Below, in pieces: positions 44,896-56,540 of a stretch of 64,000 nt of DNA. Each line of letters begins with the position of its first letter. The stretch's first letter is position 1. This DNA is from Candidula unifasciata. Taxonomy: Eukaryota; Mollusca; Gastropoda; Stylommatophora; Geomitridae. The translations under genes and the position numbers were made by a program. The notes below the pieces were generated by a model, which saw nothing but the letters and a program-made list of their open reading frames with translations, did no database searches and was not told where the DNA came from. The DNA lies in assembly GCA_905116865.2 (NCBI GenBank), contig CAJHNH020002515.1:41025-105024 (forward strand), in the 5' to 3' direction.

Positions 44896-45189
44896 AAGCT
44901 AAAAAAAAATCAGATTCTGCAGTTCTGAAATTTTACATGTCACAAAAGAATGGTCATAACATCCAAAGTATTTAGAATAAGTCTCTGAAATAAAGACTAG
45001 CTAATGCTAACTGAAATGGATGGCAGTGCTGTTGATCAAGTATAAAAATAAGACAAACACAACATTTTGCATCTAAAAAAAAACTTCCTGTTTCTCTAAT
45101 GAAATCAAATGTGGTTTAATTATGCTATTATTGCAATTCTGATCTTTAAATATTTTTCTAAGGTATACAGGTTATCATGACAACTGAAT

Positions 45190-46400
45190 TTAGTTGAGTT
45201 GAGTTAAGAATTGACATCACAGCACTCTGGGCATTCCCATGTGTGCTACACATCCTCAGCAGCCAGCGCAGATTTCCAATACTGATGGTATTGGTCACAA
45301 TCTGGTTTTATGTCTGTCTTGCCTTTCCTCTGATTGCAGTGAGCCAGCCAGACCCTCTGGTTACTCCCAGGTGCCTCATTCTCCAGGTCATAACAATCTT
45401 GTTTCTCTACTGATTCTGTTGCTTGTTCCCAAGGGGCCTTGACCACATCTGCCTTGTCGTTTATTAATTCACCACCCAGTGGTGCAGATCCAGCCAATCT
45501 GTCTTCCTGTTCATTACCCACCACACCAGCATAGCTGGAGAAAAAATCCTAAGTATGCTCACTATCCGTGACCTTTCCAGTGAAGCTTGCCATTCTGCTC
45601 GAAGCATCCCTGTTTTCATCCTTTTCAGCATGCTTTTAGAGTCTGTTACAATTATGACATGTGTATGCATCTTGTTCTCTAGCTACCAGATAGCTGTAGT
45701 TACTGCCTCCACCTCCATGCTCATGCTAGGTGTTTTGATGTTGCACTAAAGATTTTCTATTAGCTTTCGCTACGAACCCCCAGGCACTTCTCTTTCCTCT
45801 CAACACCGAACTATCTGTATAGATAGTCAGGCTATCCTTCGAAAAATGGTCCCAAATTATCGAGGCCAAAAATATACCCGAAAATATACAGGGCCTCAGT
45901 TACAGATAAAATGCGGACTTTCTGAGGCTTAAAGTGCAGACTTCCGGAGGCTTAAATTGCGGACTTCCGGAGGCTTAAGTTGCGGAATTCCTGGGGACTT
46001 AAATTGCGGACTTCAGGCGACCACTGCCACCGCTGAGAGTATCTTTCAAGCAGCTACGTGCGGCATAGAGCAGGGCTAAAATAGATGTCTAGGACTCACT
46101 AGCAGCAGCTACCGCATCTTACTTCATTTTATTTGCTTGTGAGTCCTAGCCATCTAGTTTAGCCCGGCTCCACGCCGGGCGTAGCGGCATGGGAGATACT
46201 CTCGGCGGTAGCGGTAGTCACCGGAAGTCCGCAATTTACATGTGACTGAGGCCCTGTTCACCTAGGCGTGAATTGTCGTTAATCAATTGTTGGACTTCCA
46301 CCTCCGTAGCACCCGCTGGCCACTCTTTGCATTCCAGGCCCAATGTCCTTACACCTAAGTATATATGTCCTTCATCTAATCTATGCCTTTGTGTCACTGT
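45190..46400 (-). pseudogene. RNase H-bearing non-LTR retrotransposon 3' region, best copy
   Basis: Minus-strand frames give, in order: SSVLRGKRSAWGFVAKA (the Asp of YTD lies just before), a VTDSKSMLKRMKTGMLRAEW stretch with the catalytic Asp, IFSPAMLVWWVMNRKTDWLD in one frame overlapping AGVVGNEQEDRLAGSAPLGG in another, and the tail ECPECCDVNS. The Gly-Asn-Glu motif and the two visible acidic positions identify a retroelement RNase H domain as in I/Nimb-type non-LTR elements. Frameshifts break it. A foldback element (45889-46256) is inserted near its 5' side. Copies are scattered through the window. Confidence 0.75.
45889..46256. mobile_element. foldback element inside the RNase H retrotransposon
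   Basis: The left end CAGGGCCTCAGTTACA pairs with the right end TGTGACTGAGGCCCTG. The arms stay complementary almost to the centre: GCGGACTTC.., CACTGCCACCGCTGAGAGTA against TACTCTCGGCGGTAGCGGTA, and TAGATGTCTAGGACTCAC against GTGAGTCCTAGCCATCTA. The left arm holds four extra copies of a 23-bp word (GCGGACTTCCGGAGGCTTAA) absent from the right arm. No coding sequence. The CAGGG end suggests a hAT-type or foldback element; no convincing target duplication is seen. Confidence 0.75.
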
Positions 46401-46519
46401 CAAGTCAAGTGACAGTCCTCATTCATACAGTGTTGTCTTACTTGCATGGATGGATGGATACAATCATTGGGGCCTCATGCTGATTTCATTTCATGGATAA
46501 TATGCATTTATTCCTGCAG

Positions 46520-46610
46520 GTGCTTGTGTAGACACGGCCCGATGCACTGCTTTCCAGTGCTATTTTGACACGGCCCGATGCACTGCTTTCCAGTGCTATT
46601 TTGACAATCT
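46520..46610 (+). repeat. 38-bp tandem duplication
   Basis: Two adjoining copies of ACACGGCCCGATGCACTGCT plus TTCCAGTGCTATTTTG. Confidence 0.85.
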
Positions 46611-47385
46611 CATCGCTTCACTTGGGAATGACAACTTCCTTGTGATGTAGGCCAGCACTCCGTCAAGTAGGAAGTGGAATTGAAAGGAGAAACTAGCAGA
46701 TGGCAAATTATAGTTACTAAAAATATCAGCATTGTCATTAAGAGTCGATCAACAGTATTTACAGAATAACGTTAAAATAAGTTGCAACCTGTCACTTACA
46801 ACGTTAATAAACGTCTGTAGACTTGTACGTATACAGAAACTGGATGTTTCAGAAGAAAGCACCGAACAAAGACAAACTTCGGCAGCTTTCAGTTTCAGTT
46901 TCAACGCTGCAGCCGCTGGAGTTGATCTTCTTGTCGCTCTGTGCGCATGTCAATCACTTGTGTGTGGCTAGATATAGCATCATGTAGCTGACAAGTGGCT
47001 GAAGTAGGGCTGTGTCTTCTCTAACGTTAGGGACACTGCAGACAACTTGAAACTGTTGTATTTGCTTTCTGAAAAAAAAAATATTTTAAAAAAATCGTCA
47101 CCCCCAACCAGCATTCCTTAAGGGGGAGATTTAGGTTATAATTGTGACTAGATTATGTGCGCCGTTTAAAATGGCTTAGCCACCAAGAGACCTGAGAAGG
47201 ACTCCTGCAATGTTGATGCGAGCAGAGGAGACCCAAATACTGTCCCGATTGTCGACGAAGTCGTCTACGCGCGAGCCATTGGATGAACCAGTCACCGATG
47301 AAATTGTACACAGAGTGCACAATTATATTTTATTGTGGCGCTGTGTCGTACAGATACTAGCTTGTCAAGACGGTACCGGCGCCTC
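46611..47385. other. no recognised gene
   Basis: Contains a plus-strand open stretch (47210 onward) whose first 60 codons look moderately coding-like (MLMRAEETQILSRLSTKSST, then EPLDEPVTDEIVHRVHNYIL) before it runs into the GT repeat. No splice or family support, so not called. Confidence 0.3.
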
Positions 47386-47545
47386 CGTGTGTGCGTGTGT
47401 GAAGGTTGTAAGCGTTTGCGTATGTGTGTGCGGTGTGCGTGATGTGTGCGTACGTGTGTGTGAGTGTGCGTGCGTGCGTGTTTGTGTATGTGTGCGTGCA
47501 CGCGCGTGTTTGTGTGCGTGTATGTGTGTGTGTATGTGGACCAGA
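47386..47545 (+). repeat. degenerate (GT)n / GTGCGT tract
   Basis: 160 bp of GT with many GC interruptions. Cys-Val-rich and Thr-His-rich frames are artefacts. Confidence 0.9.
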
Positions 47546-47814
47546 AGAGAAGGGGCCACACCTTGCTCTATGCACTGTAAATATCTATCTTTAAATCGCC
47601 TTGCGGCTTCCAAGCCACATTTGGAAAGGTAGGAAATTGTGTATAGACTCGCTGTTCCCCTAATAACCGTGATATAACATGCGATTAATTTAAGGTTTTA
47701 ATTTTAATTAAGATTACGGCTTTAAAATGTATTTCTTTAAATTACAGAACAGTGTGTCAACCATTCTTTTAAGGTCAGGTGCCGTAGAAGTTAAACTATC
47801 AATTGAATGCGCTT

Positions 47815-48115
47815 AAGTGTGTGTACTTATGTGTGTGTGGACGTGCGTGTGTATGTGTGTACGGCTGTGTATGCGTGGGCGTGCGTGAGAGCGTGTATAT
47901 ATGAGAGTGTGTGGTGTATGTGTGTGTGGGTGAGTGTGTACGGCTGTGTATGCGTGGGCGTGTGTGAGAGTGTGTATATATGAGAGGGTGTGGTGTATAT
48001 GTGTGTGGGTGAGTGTGTATTGTGTACGGCTGTGTATGCGTGGGCGTGCGTGAGAGTGTGTATATATGGGAGTGTGTGGTGTATATGTGTGTGGGTAAGT
48101 GTGCCCGCGCGCACA
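47815..48115 (+). repeat. GT-rich minisatellite of about 79 bp
   Basis: Three to four units, each holding TACGGCTGTGTATGCGTGGG, CGTGCGTGAGAG, TGTATATATGAGAG and GTGTGGTGTAT. The unit is itself derived from a GT microsatellite. Confidence 0.9.
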
Positions 48116-48294
48116 TGTGTGCGATGTTCTGGTGATTGTTTCGTTTATTGCCCAAGAAAGAGGGGGACTTCCCTTCTCATTTATGCCTCGTCGTGTCGCG
48201 AGGCCTGTCCTATGTTGATGGGGTGTCATGCTTAGTGAGCAGATAGCAACACGTCGTGTTTTACTCACTGTTGTCAGCAACATCGCGTGTTCTA

Positions 48295-48400
48295 TATTCC
48301 ACGATAAGAGGGCTGTTAACGACCCCAAAACATCTTTAACTGGCCCTAACACCAACCCCCTGCCCCTCAGCCTCAGTACTGCTGTTCTATGTGGGCTCAG
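48295..48400 (-). repeat. dispersed repeat family C, reversed copy
   Basis: Reverse complement of 34740-34800: GGGCCAGTTAAAGATGTTTT and GGGGTCGTTAACAGC on the minus strand. Confidence 0.55.
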
Positions 48401-48639
48401 CGATGCCTGAACTGATAAAATCTCTAGAAGCAGACAGAGCCACAAACATGAATGTGCGCCATTGATCGGCCAATGGTTTAGTTTTAGGCACCGTTCAGTC
48501 TACAAATAGGTTCAGTACACACTAAGAAATGTTTAGGTGAAGGGGTGCTGGTACTCACCACAAAGTGTCTATTGCAGCAGGGCTGAAAATATGATGTCAA
48601 AAGTGGTGAGAAAAATTGGCAAGGGTTAGGCTGAATCTT

Positions 48640-48790
48640 CTTCTTCTTCACTTCACCAGTTGTAAACTATTTCGTCAAGTTTTGGTTCTTTGTTCAACTT
48701 CTTGACCCTAGTCTTGTCCCAAAACCTAAGTTTTTCGTGTACATCCATTTATACAGATCTGGCTTACTGGTAGGCAGACTGTTGATTCGA
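48640..48790 (-). repeat. dispersed repeat family D copy, then C-rich microsatellite
   Basis: Family D words (AGACTGTTGATTC, ACAGATCTGGCTTA) appear reversed. It is followed at 48861-48906 by poly-C and a short CA run. Confidence 0.5.
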
Positions 48791-49595
48791 CGCTTCTCCG
48801 AAAAACCTACTCCGACTCCAAGGGAATCACCCATAATTATTCACTTTTTACAAGTCTATTCTCCCCCCCCCCCTTCTACCCCCCCCCCCCCCCCACACAC
48901 ACACACATCCCCACCGCGAACCACCAAGTGGACCTAAACTCACACGGGGATAATGTTGAACCATTGTGCCGAGAAACTGAATGGTGGCTGTGGAAACATC
49001 TGCGACTGTTGTCGAGCTGTTAGAAGGATGACAGCTTGTGGTTGGGGGAGGGGGGAGAGGGAAATGCGTATTAAAATATACGCAATCAAAGTGGTTAGTT
49101 TAGGCATAGAAATTCTTGGTTCAAGAACGATAATTTCTCTGGTTCACTGAGAATAGTATGTATGCGTTTATGTTTGCGTTTCCGGGTTATGTAGCCCAGG
49201 CATTCTTAAATTGTGCAACTGACGAATGTGACACTTCTCTGAGACAAACGGAAAATGAAAAGTGGGCGCCATCTTCACAACTGAGGTTTAATGAAGAACC
49301 CCTATCAACTAAGAATCCATAAATGGTTCTATTTAATTAGATTTTTCTTAGCATTCACGACTGTAAACTCCGTCGGAAAGTTTTGGGTGTTCGTTTACTT
49401 AAAGCTAATATATTCTATGGACGGAAAATTAGTGTCAATACTGTAAAATGAGAAAGGATAACTTAAAACACAAAACTCGTTAAATAATTTAGAAAATTTG
49501 CGCTTTTCACATATACCTTATAAAGATGTGTTCTTAAGTAGAGCTTCAGAAATTACTTTAGATTGCAGACATAGATAATTTATTTTAAGCGAACG

Positions 49596-49937
49596 ATGAA
49601 GAAGAAGAAGAAGAAGAAGAAGAAGAAGAAGAAGAAGAAGAAGAAGAAGAAGAAGAAGAAGAAGAAGAAGAAGAAGAAGAAGAAGAAGAAGAAGAAGAAG
49701 AAGAAGAAGAAGAAGAAGAAAAAAGAAGAAGAAGAAGAAGAAGAAGAAGAAGAAGAAGAAGAAGAAGAAGAAGAAGAAGAAGAAGAAGAAGAAGAAGAAG
49801 AAGAAGAAGAAGAAGAAGAAGAGGAAGAGGAAGAGGAAGAGGAAGAGGAAGAAGAAGAAGAAGAAGAAGAAGAAGAAGAAGAAGAAGAAGAAGAAGAAGA
49901 AGAAGAAGAAGAAGAACAGCAACAACAACAACAACAA

Positions 49938-49970
<33 letters not shown>

Positions 49971-49975
49971 GGAGA
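49596..49975 (+). repeat. (GAA)n tract followed by (CAA)n
   Basis: About 320 bp of GAA/AAG with an AAAAAG slip near 49720 and a GAGGAA patch at 49820-49850, then about 55 bp of CAA. Poly-Lys, poly-Glu, poly-Leu and poly-Ser frames are artefacts. Both parts are purine-rich on the plus strand. Confidence 0.95.
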
Positions 49976-50689
49976 AGAAACGGCTTTAAACTGACACTTC
50001 CCAAAAACAGTTTTTAAATTACGATTAACTTGCTAGCAATTTGCTGCATAGAGAGTCTTTGTTTCGTGTTTCTCAAACAAACAGTTAACGTATGCCCAAA
50101 GCAGTAAGATCGCAGTAAACATAAATTTACTAGGGAAATGGCTAAGTTCGGCTACTCGGGGATCAAATTCTAAGAAGTGGTTTACAGTTTCTGAGCATAA
50201 ACTAGTGCGTCTTAATAATTGTAAACATGAAAGAAAACAGCTAAAATGTTTTTTCCAGTAGATAGTTTTTGGCCACTGGTTTTGAATAGTTTTTTTTTTT
50301 TTTTATATTTGCAGTGCATTATATGGAAACCAGGATTAAACAAACAAGTACAAATTCTAGTGTATCTTTACAAACTTGCCGAATAGCGCTAGGTTGCTAT
50401 TTTAGGCACAAATCACAGAGGAAAGACATCGACCCCTTTCGTTTGTCTTTCTTTGATATAAGCTTGTTTGGATAATTTTTTAGATAAGTAGAAAAAAAAA
50501 GGCAAAGGGGGGAATTAGGGAGGGAGGTGTTGAGGGAAACAGAAAAGAAGAGAGCGAGGGTACATGTTTTTTTTTTTTTTTTAATAAGACAAAAGTGGCC
50601 AGATTTCTGCCTTAATTGTCAAATAGTATAATTTGTGGGGCCAAACCAAATTTTAAACAGTTTTACTACTACTGCTTCTTCTTCTTCTG
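49976..50689. other. no gene seen
   Basis: A+T-rich with T runs at 50291-50304 and 50567-50582; stop-rich. Confidence 0.4.
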
Positions 50690-51290
50690 AATTAGCTCTT
50701 AAAAGCAGGTTGGTGCGCCTTGTTGTGCCTTTCAGCCTAATGCGTTCAAGTTCAGGAAATCAGTAATCACACTTTACGCCAAGCTTGTTAGAATGCCAAG
50801 AAGTCTTCGCCCACACCACCCCCATCTTTTAGGAGGCAGTGAGTTTCCATCCCCTCTCTCCCTTTCAACCTCACTTGGGGAAACGGTACCTGTTGCAATG
50901 AGTAAAGTAGCAAATACCCTCTGCCCTCTGCGTCCCTCTCCTCTGTTGGTATATGCCTTGTATGGTATAACATCAGAAGGTATTCTTTCCAAGTGAGCAA
51001 ACCATTTGATTTGCTGTCTTTGTATGTAATTTAGAATTTATGTTGTACCGACTTTATCTCGTTTGACCTCATTCCGTCTATTCTGGTCGCTTCTACAGTC
51101 TTTCCCAGACACCATTTTCCATGGCTACTAATAACCGTTTATGTTTTGTTGTGAGTGACCACGCCAAGCACTGGAAGCATAGGATGGAAATGAATATGCT
51201 ACGTATGAGATGCCTGTTTGTGCTGATTGGAATTGCCGTAAGCTGTAAGGAACACTTAGCATAAGATGGTACTCGTCGCATGTAGACCGA
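50690..51290 (-). pseudogene. non-LTR reverse transcriptase C-terminus, decayed copy
   Basis: Minus-strand pieces read TAIPISTNRHLIRSIFISIL, CFQCLAWSLTTKHKR, then after shifts MERIPSDVIPYKAYTNR. These match the better copy at 10228-10713 piece by piece. Confidence 0.75.
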
Positions 51291-51514
51291 TGGAAGCTCG
51301 ATCGCTAATGTGGTCAAACTCAAGCCGGTCGCCTTTATTTCCTAATACATTATCTGGCACTCTATGTTTAGACTTAGTCCACATTTGAGACAAGTTCATG
51401 TTAAAGCAACCCGCTTTGTTTCGAGCTCGAACTTAAGACCTTTACACCTTCAGGCGAAACGTCCAGCCATTAACGTGCCGCAGCTGTCATATGTGGTATT
51501 AAATTACAGTATAA

Positions 51515-51860
51515 CCTGAAATGCTCGTAGAAAGATTCTTAGAATACCATGGACAAAGAAGAGAAGAAATGCTGACATTTTAAAAGATCTGGTAATCAAG
51601 GCGTTTATTAAACATCTGGTCTCAAAAGCTGAAGTATTTTGGACACTTCGATGGCGGATTGGGGGAAAAAAAATAATAGCAGAAGGAATAGTACCAGGAA
51701 GCAGAGGCAGGAGCCGACCAACACAAAGTTGGGCACAGGATATATAAATATGAAAGTACACGAGGCTGGAGAGCTGGCGAGCTTCATTCAGGCAGATCGT
51801 GATGAGAACCACGTTTTGCAAAGGACCTGCTACTTGAGGATAGTGACTGTGTAACTGTCA
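51515..51860 (+). pseudogene. RTE-like reverse transcriptase 3' tail
   Basis: Frame pieces read RFLEYHGQRREEMLTF, KLKYFGHFDGGLGEKK, then GTGYINMKVHEAGELASF, and the nucleotide end CACGTTTTGCAAAGGACCTG. The KYFGH block and the R-x-R-x-P basic stretch are typical. Same family as 11630-11965. Confidence 0.65.
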
Positions 51861-51899
51861 TTTAGGTCTGGGGGAATAAAGACAATTAAATAAAACAAA

Positions 51900-52095
51900 T
51901 TCCTTGTGAGGGTTCTGGGGTCTCATTGTAAAGTCGGAATGTATCTGCCTGAGAGGCGAAGAACCAACAATTCACATACAAATAAGCCAGATCAGAAAAA
52001 TGGATGTGCACGCAACACAAGGGTTTGGAACAAGACTAAAGTCCACAAGTGGATGAACAACCGGATCCTTCAGCCGAAGTTTACAGCTCGTGAAC
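51900..52095 (+). repeat. dispersed repeat family D, best copy
   Basis: CTGCCTGAGAGGCGAAGAAC, AATAAGCCAGATCAGAAAA, GTGCACGCAACACAAGGGTT and AAGTCCACAAGTGGATGAAC. About 190 bp; possibly the 3' non-coding part of a retroelement. Confidence 0.55.
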
Positions 52096-52259
52096 GCGAA
52101 GACGAACAAATAAAATAAATCCCCTTAACAGTAAAAGCGCTTTTAAAATAATTATATCTTTTAATAATTTAAAAGTTATTACTTTTATTTCGTGGCCTAG
52201 CGACTATACGCTCGCGTGCGGAGCGTCGTTCGCTCCGTGTCCGCATCTGGCCTTTTTAA

Positions 52260-52400
52260 AAAAAATGACCTTGACTTCCAGGTCGACCCAGCATTGAGTG
52301 GGTATCGGGTGCAGTCCCAGGAAATAAAGGCGACCGGCGTGATGCTGACCACATCACCCTACCTGTGCCGATTGGTCTATAAAAATATAGATCTAGCCGT
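52260..52400 (-). repeat. dispersed repeat family B, reversed copy
   Basis: The minus strand has TTTATAGACCAATCGGCA, GTAGGGTGATGTGGT, GGTCGCCTTTATTTCC and a CCCACTCAATGCTGGG end. Confidence 0.6.
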
Positions 52401-53285
52401 ATATACCCAATACGCCTAAATATGTGGAACAAGGGACCTTTTCTGTACTTTATTACTGTCATTATTATTTTTTGTTGATGGTGTCACTGTTATTGTTTCT
52501 GTTGGTATTAAACAAACAGGGTCGGCATATTAAATAGAAATAGCTAAACAATTGCAGATCTTGGCAGACAGGGTAGTTGACTGGTGTGAGGAAACAGGCT
52601 CTGTCATTGAGCCAAATAAGGGAGCAGTATTGTGATGTAAATATTATAATTTGTAGAGACGAGACTGTGAACATAAGATAACTGGCAGGAACATAAAGAC
52701 AGAGATGACAGATAATCTGGTAATCTTAGTTTCAGCTTCATAGAAAACGGGTCACCTCATAGTTGCTCCGCTCCTGTGCCAACGAAAAACACACAGAATG
52801 TTTATCACAGTCCCTTGTGGAGAGATTGACAGACTGCAGTCTCAGTATATGCACTAGCATACACACGCATTAAAAGCATACGGTAGCTATCCAAAGGGAT
52901 AACACAAACAGTCCGACATTAGAAATGCAGTTCCTCATTGATGGTAGCAGAAGTCACTAACAGATCAGCAGTTGCCCTCGCGATCAATTTTAATCACACA
53001 TGGGGTACCACCAACATTGCGACGACATGCATCGCGCCATTTTATAAATCAACAATTCACACCACCACGTTGGTCACAGTCGAAAAATCATTCCAAATTA
53101 AATCCGCAGCTCACAGTGTCTCGCCATGCATTCAGCCGAGAAGCTGGACGACGAAACTATATCCAGTCTACAAATGGAGCAAAAAGGCATCCGCCACCGT
53201 CCGGCAGAAGCAAAAAATTTGCCTCGGCTCCAAACAGTGCCCCTGCCTAGAGTCCATTTTGACTTTGCATACTATAATATTTTAA
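52401..53285. other. no recognised gene
   Basis: Two overlapping plus-strand open frames (52938-53285 and 52972-53250) in a more G+C-rich patch have no motif I recognise. They may be remnants of a mobile element. The rest is plain. Confidence 0.35.
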
Positions 53286-53287
53286 GT

Positions 53288-53288
<1 letters not shown>

Positions 53289-53384
<96 letters not shown>

Positions 53385-53410
53385 AATACATACATACATA
53401 CATACATAGT
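53289..53410 (+). repeat. (CA)n / (TA)n / (CATA)n compound microsatellite
   Basis: CA run (53289-53337), TA run (53338-53385), CATA run (53386-53408). Confidence 0.95.
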
Positions 53411-53839
53411 CTGTAGTGAGATAAGATGCAATTGGTTTCCGACTGCATGTACAAGGGTTAGTGGTATTTTTGATTTCCTGTGGAAGATGATTCCACAGTT
53501 GAGCTGCAGAATGCGCTAAGCTTGATTTGTATTGGTCTATTCCAGGTTTAGAGATATGCAGTATGTGAAGGCGTTTGCTTTACATCCAACTGTATTTAAA
53601 GAATAGTCAAAGGTATCATGGAGCATTTTTTAAATACGATTTCGTGAATAAGTTTAGCTTTACTGAATATTAGGCCTTTCCTGGAGCGGTAATAGCATAA
53701 GTTTTTTATATGGGCGCGAACAGTCGCTTCATTTAATATTTGTGATTAAACGCACATCACTTCTTTGGAGTGCTTTCAGTCGTTTGTGTGTACCCTAAAG
53801 TCACAACGGACAGGGAACACTTTCTTTAAGAGGCATTAG

Positions 53840-54470
53840 GGGATAGCAAGGGACATAGGCTGCAAAGAGGAAGCTCTTGGATGGTACAGGAAGAAGTCAG
53901 GACCATAAGTGTTTGTGATGTAGACAAGATAGTGTAAGGTGAGCGATGGGTCAAAGTGTCGCCCGGTAAAACAGTCCTGCTCAGAGTTATCGTTACCTTG
54001 GATTGAGCACTCCCAGGATGGAAAGCTAGTGAAACAGAGGGAAGTGTGCAACAGCTGTCGTCTCCTGTGAAAAATCTATGATGGCTATCTGCAAATAAGG
54101 CAAAACCAGGAAACATTTCTTTTTTGTTTAAATTGCAAACAACACCTGTATGCCATGAGACAAAGACTGAGGTAACGGCATGCACATGGGAGTATCGTAA
54201 TGACTCAGTCCTCTGTCTTGCTTATGGAGCCTGCCCCGACACGCTGGATCATGCTCACAGAATCCCTCGGTACACACACGTGGGAATAGTCCTGTGATTC
54301 CAGCCACATGAAAGCTTGTGTCCCCGCTATCACCTCCATCGTCATGCTTTTGGTGGTGATAGGGAAGGCAGCGTTGGCTTCCGGTACTGTTCTGCCTGCA
54401 CAGCGAGCTGGGAATGCACATGCACTCTTGTGCACTTGAATAACAGACACATCAGTGTAAATTAGCATTT
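53840..54470 (-). pseudogene. RNase H domain of another non-LTR retrotransposon
   Basis: The minus strand reads MLIYTDVSVIQVHKSACAF (first catalytic Asp in YTD), ITTKSMTMEVIAGTQAFMWL (Glu), then VCVPRDSVSMIQRVGAGSIS (Asp) and SWHTGVV, the usual P-G-H-x-GV segment. All three acidic residues of the RNase H D-E-D core are visible. A shift follows into a TFTGRHFDPSL-like tail. Truncated and frameshifted. A plus-strand relative is at 56860-57440. Confidence 0.8.
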
Positions 54471-54599
54471 CTGCCTCAACTGAATTGTTACTGACTAGCG
54501 CGGGGGCCTCGGTGTTGTACTGCGACAGGATTCAGCTCCTGACAACTTCTATCAAGTGTGAAAACACTTTAAAAGGTGAAGAAAAGAAACTCGAACCTA

Positions 54600-54675
54600 C
54601 TTTAAGTTCACGTTTCTTGCAAGCATCAGCTTGTTTGTCAGCCTTTGTTCTTTTCGTCGGTCGTCTGGTTGCCAT
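54600..54675 (-). other. possible short first exon or element fragment
   Basis: On the minus strand ATG opens MATRRPTKRTKADKQADACK and KRELK, very basic, then a GTAGGT donor-like word. Upstream is a CpG-containing leader. Nothing continues it that I can find. It could be the start of a DNA-binding or mobile-element protein, or chance. Confidence 0.2.
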
Positions 54676-56540
54676 TACTGAAATTTCACCGAACGAAACA
54701 GATGAAACGCCAATACGAGGGCTGGACACTCGTGTACGAACTCCGCAGCAAGGCACAAAACCCCGTTCTGCTTCAATTCACAGTAAACACACATACCTCG
54801 GGGAAAAACACCGCTAATCTTAACGCGTGAAAAAATGTCCCTCCATTTTGTTGGTGTACGCATGAACTTTTCCGGTTTGGGCTGGGACATTTTCTTGTGT
54901 CTGTCAAATTATGGGATCCTGTTTGGTATTGTTTGTCAGTGATTGTTGACGTGTCTTTCAAACTATACCCTAAGAATGAACTATATAGAAAGTGTATGTA
55001 GCGGAACCCACAGAGTAAGCGAAGTGAAAGTTTAAAAAGATCGTGGGAACAAAATACAGAGCGAGGTGATCTGGATGTGAAAGACAGAATAATTTGCACG
55101 AGACGGGAGAAGATAGGACAACTTGAAGTGAATTGGCTAAGAGTCTTTGAATTAGCGAGCAGATAGAAGAATAGGAAGATAATGAGGGGGGGGGGGGGGT
55201 TGGGAAATAACTAAAGAAGAAGAAGAAGAAATAGAGTGGAGCAAGGGATGGGGGGGGGGGGGGGGATTCTATCAAGTCCTTCATGCCCCTAATTGATTAG
55301 ATGCATTTTTCTATACCCTTGGAATGTTCAAAAATACACCACTGTCATGTAGCAGTCCTTTTGCAGAACATCGATCTCATCTAGGTATGAACGAAATAAA
55401 TTCTTTCTGTCGCCAGCTCCACTGTCTCGTGCACTTTTGTACCCAGGGTATCACTCATATTAAGTGCCCATCTACGTTCAGATTGGCCCCTGCTCCTCTA
55501 TATTGGTACCAAACCTTCTGCTATTATTCGTTTCAATCCGCCGTGGCGCTTTATACGGTAAACTATTTAATTTTCCGAGACAAGATGGTGTTTACTAGCC
55601 ACAATTGTTGATGTTCAGATCCTTTAGAATGTCAATAGAGTCGTAATACATTACACACTCATTTACTCCCCTTTTACTTGTACGTAAATTTGAAAACAGT
55701 TTATTTTAAAACTGAAAAAAAAAATAATGTCAAAGGGCTAAGGAAGGATTAAGTGTGAAAACAAACTTAAACAAAATAGAAGTAATGTATTCTAATGTAC
55801 CCCCTACCGGAAACATATCTGTCAAAGATTTTATATCACTCTACATTAAACAGGTGTATAGACAGAATCCTTTGGCTCGTCAATGACAATGTTTCTGACA
55901 GAAACATACACCTGCACACACAATGAGCTCACAGCTGGCCGAGTCCTCGCGTGATCCCTATTAAACCCTTGGTGTAACAGCATATATTGGATTGGTCCGC
56001 CTTCTCAACCCAAACCTAACTGCTCCCGAGTCAATGCTGCCCCTTTTCCAGGAATTCGCAAGCACCAACCTGCATCCTGGTCTCATACGGCTATTCTAAC
56101 AAAACCAGCACAACCGCCGCTCTGACATAAAGTTTTTTTTTTTTTGTTAAGATCCGCCAGGAAGTTATGAAATGGTAAGTGTGCCACGTCGACTGAGACT
56201 GGTGCCTCACTTGCGGAGACGGCCTCTAAATACTCACACTAACTCACACTAACTCACACTAACTCACACAACTCACACTAACGTGTACAATATATTAAAC
56301 AAGGCGTCTGAGGAAAACTTCTACCGAATGTCTGATGGTGTAGAAAAGGGTTCTGTAATTTACTGGAATGTTATATAGAGTCTGTTCTGTTGAATGGCAG
56401 AAAATCTTGGAATATGAGCAAACAAATTAACAAGAGTTTGGAGGCAAGTGAGATGTGGTTCTTGCCAGAATAACTACCATTGATTGACTGAAATGACTAA
56501 TAAAAGTAGAACATTTTAAACAACAACGAGAAAGAGACCA
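54676..56540. other. no recognised gene
   Basis: Contains poly-G runs at about 55187-55199 and 55252-55264, a GAAGAA run between them, and four copies of ACTCACACTA (56236-56282). Otherwise stop-rich, with small frames lacking motifs. Confidence 0.4.

Noticed and set aside
45889..45889. 8-bp target duplication for the foldback element
   Set aside because: The flanks AAAATATA and TTCACCTA do not match, so I could not confirm a target-site duplication.
49518..50004. Poly-Lys/Glu, poly-Leu/Val/Phe and poly-Ser frames
   Set aside because: GAA/CAA repeat artefacts.
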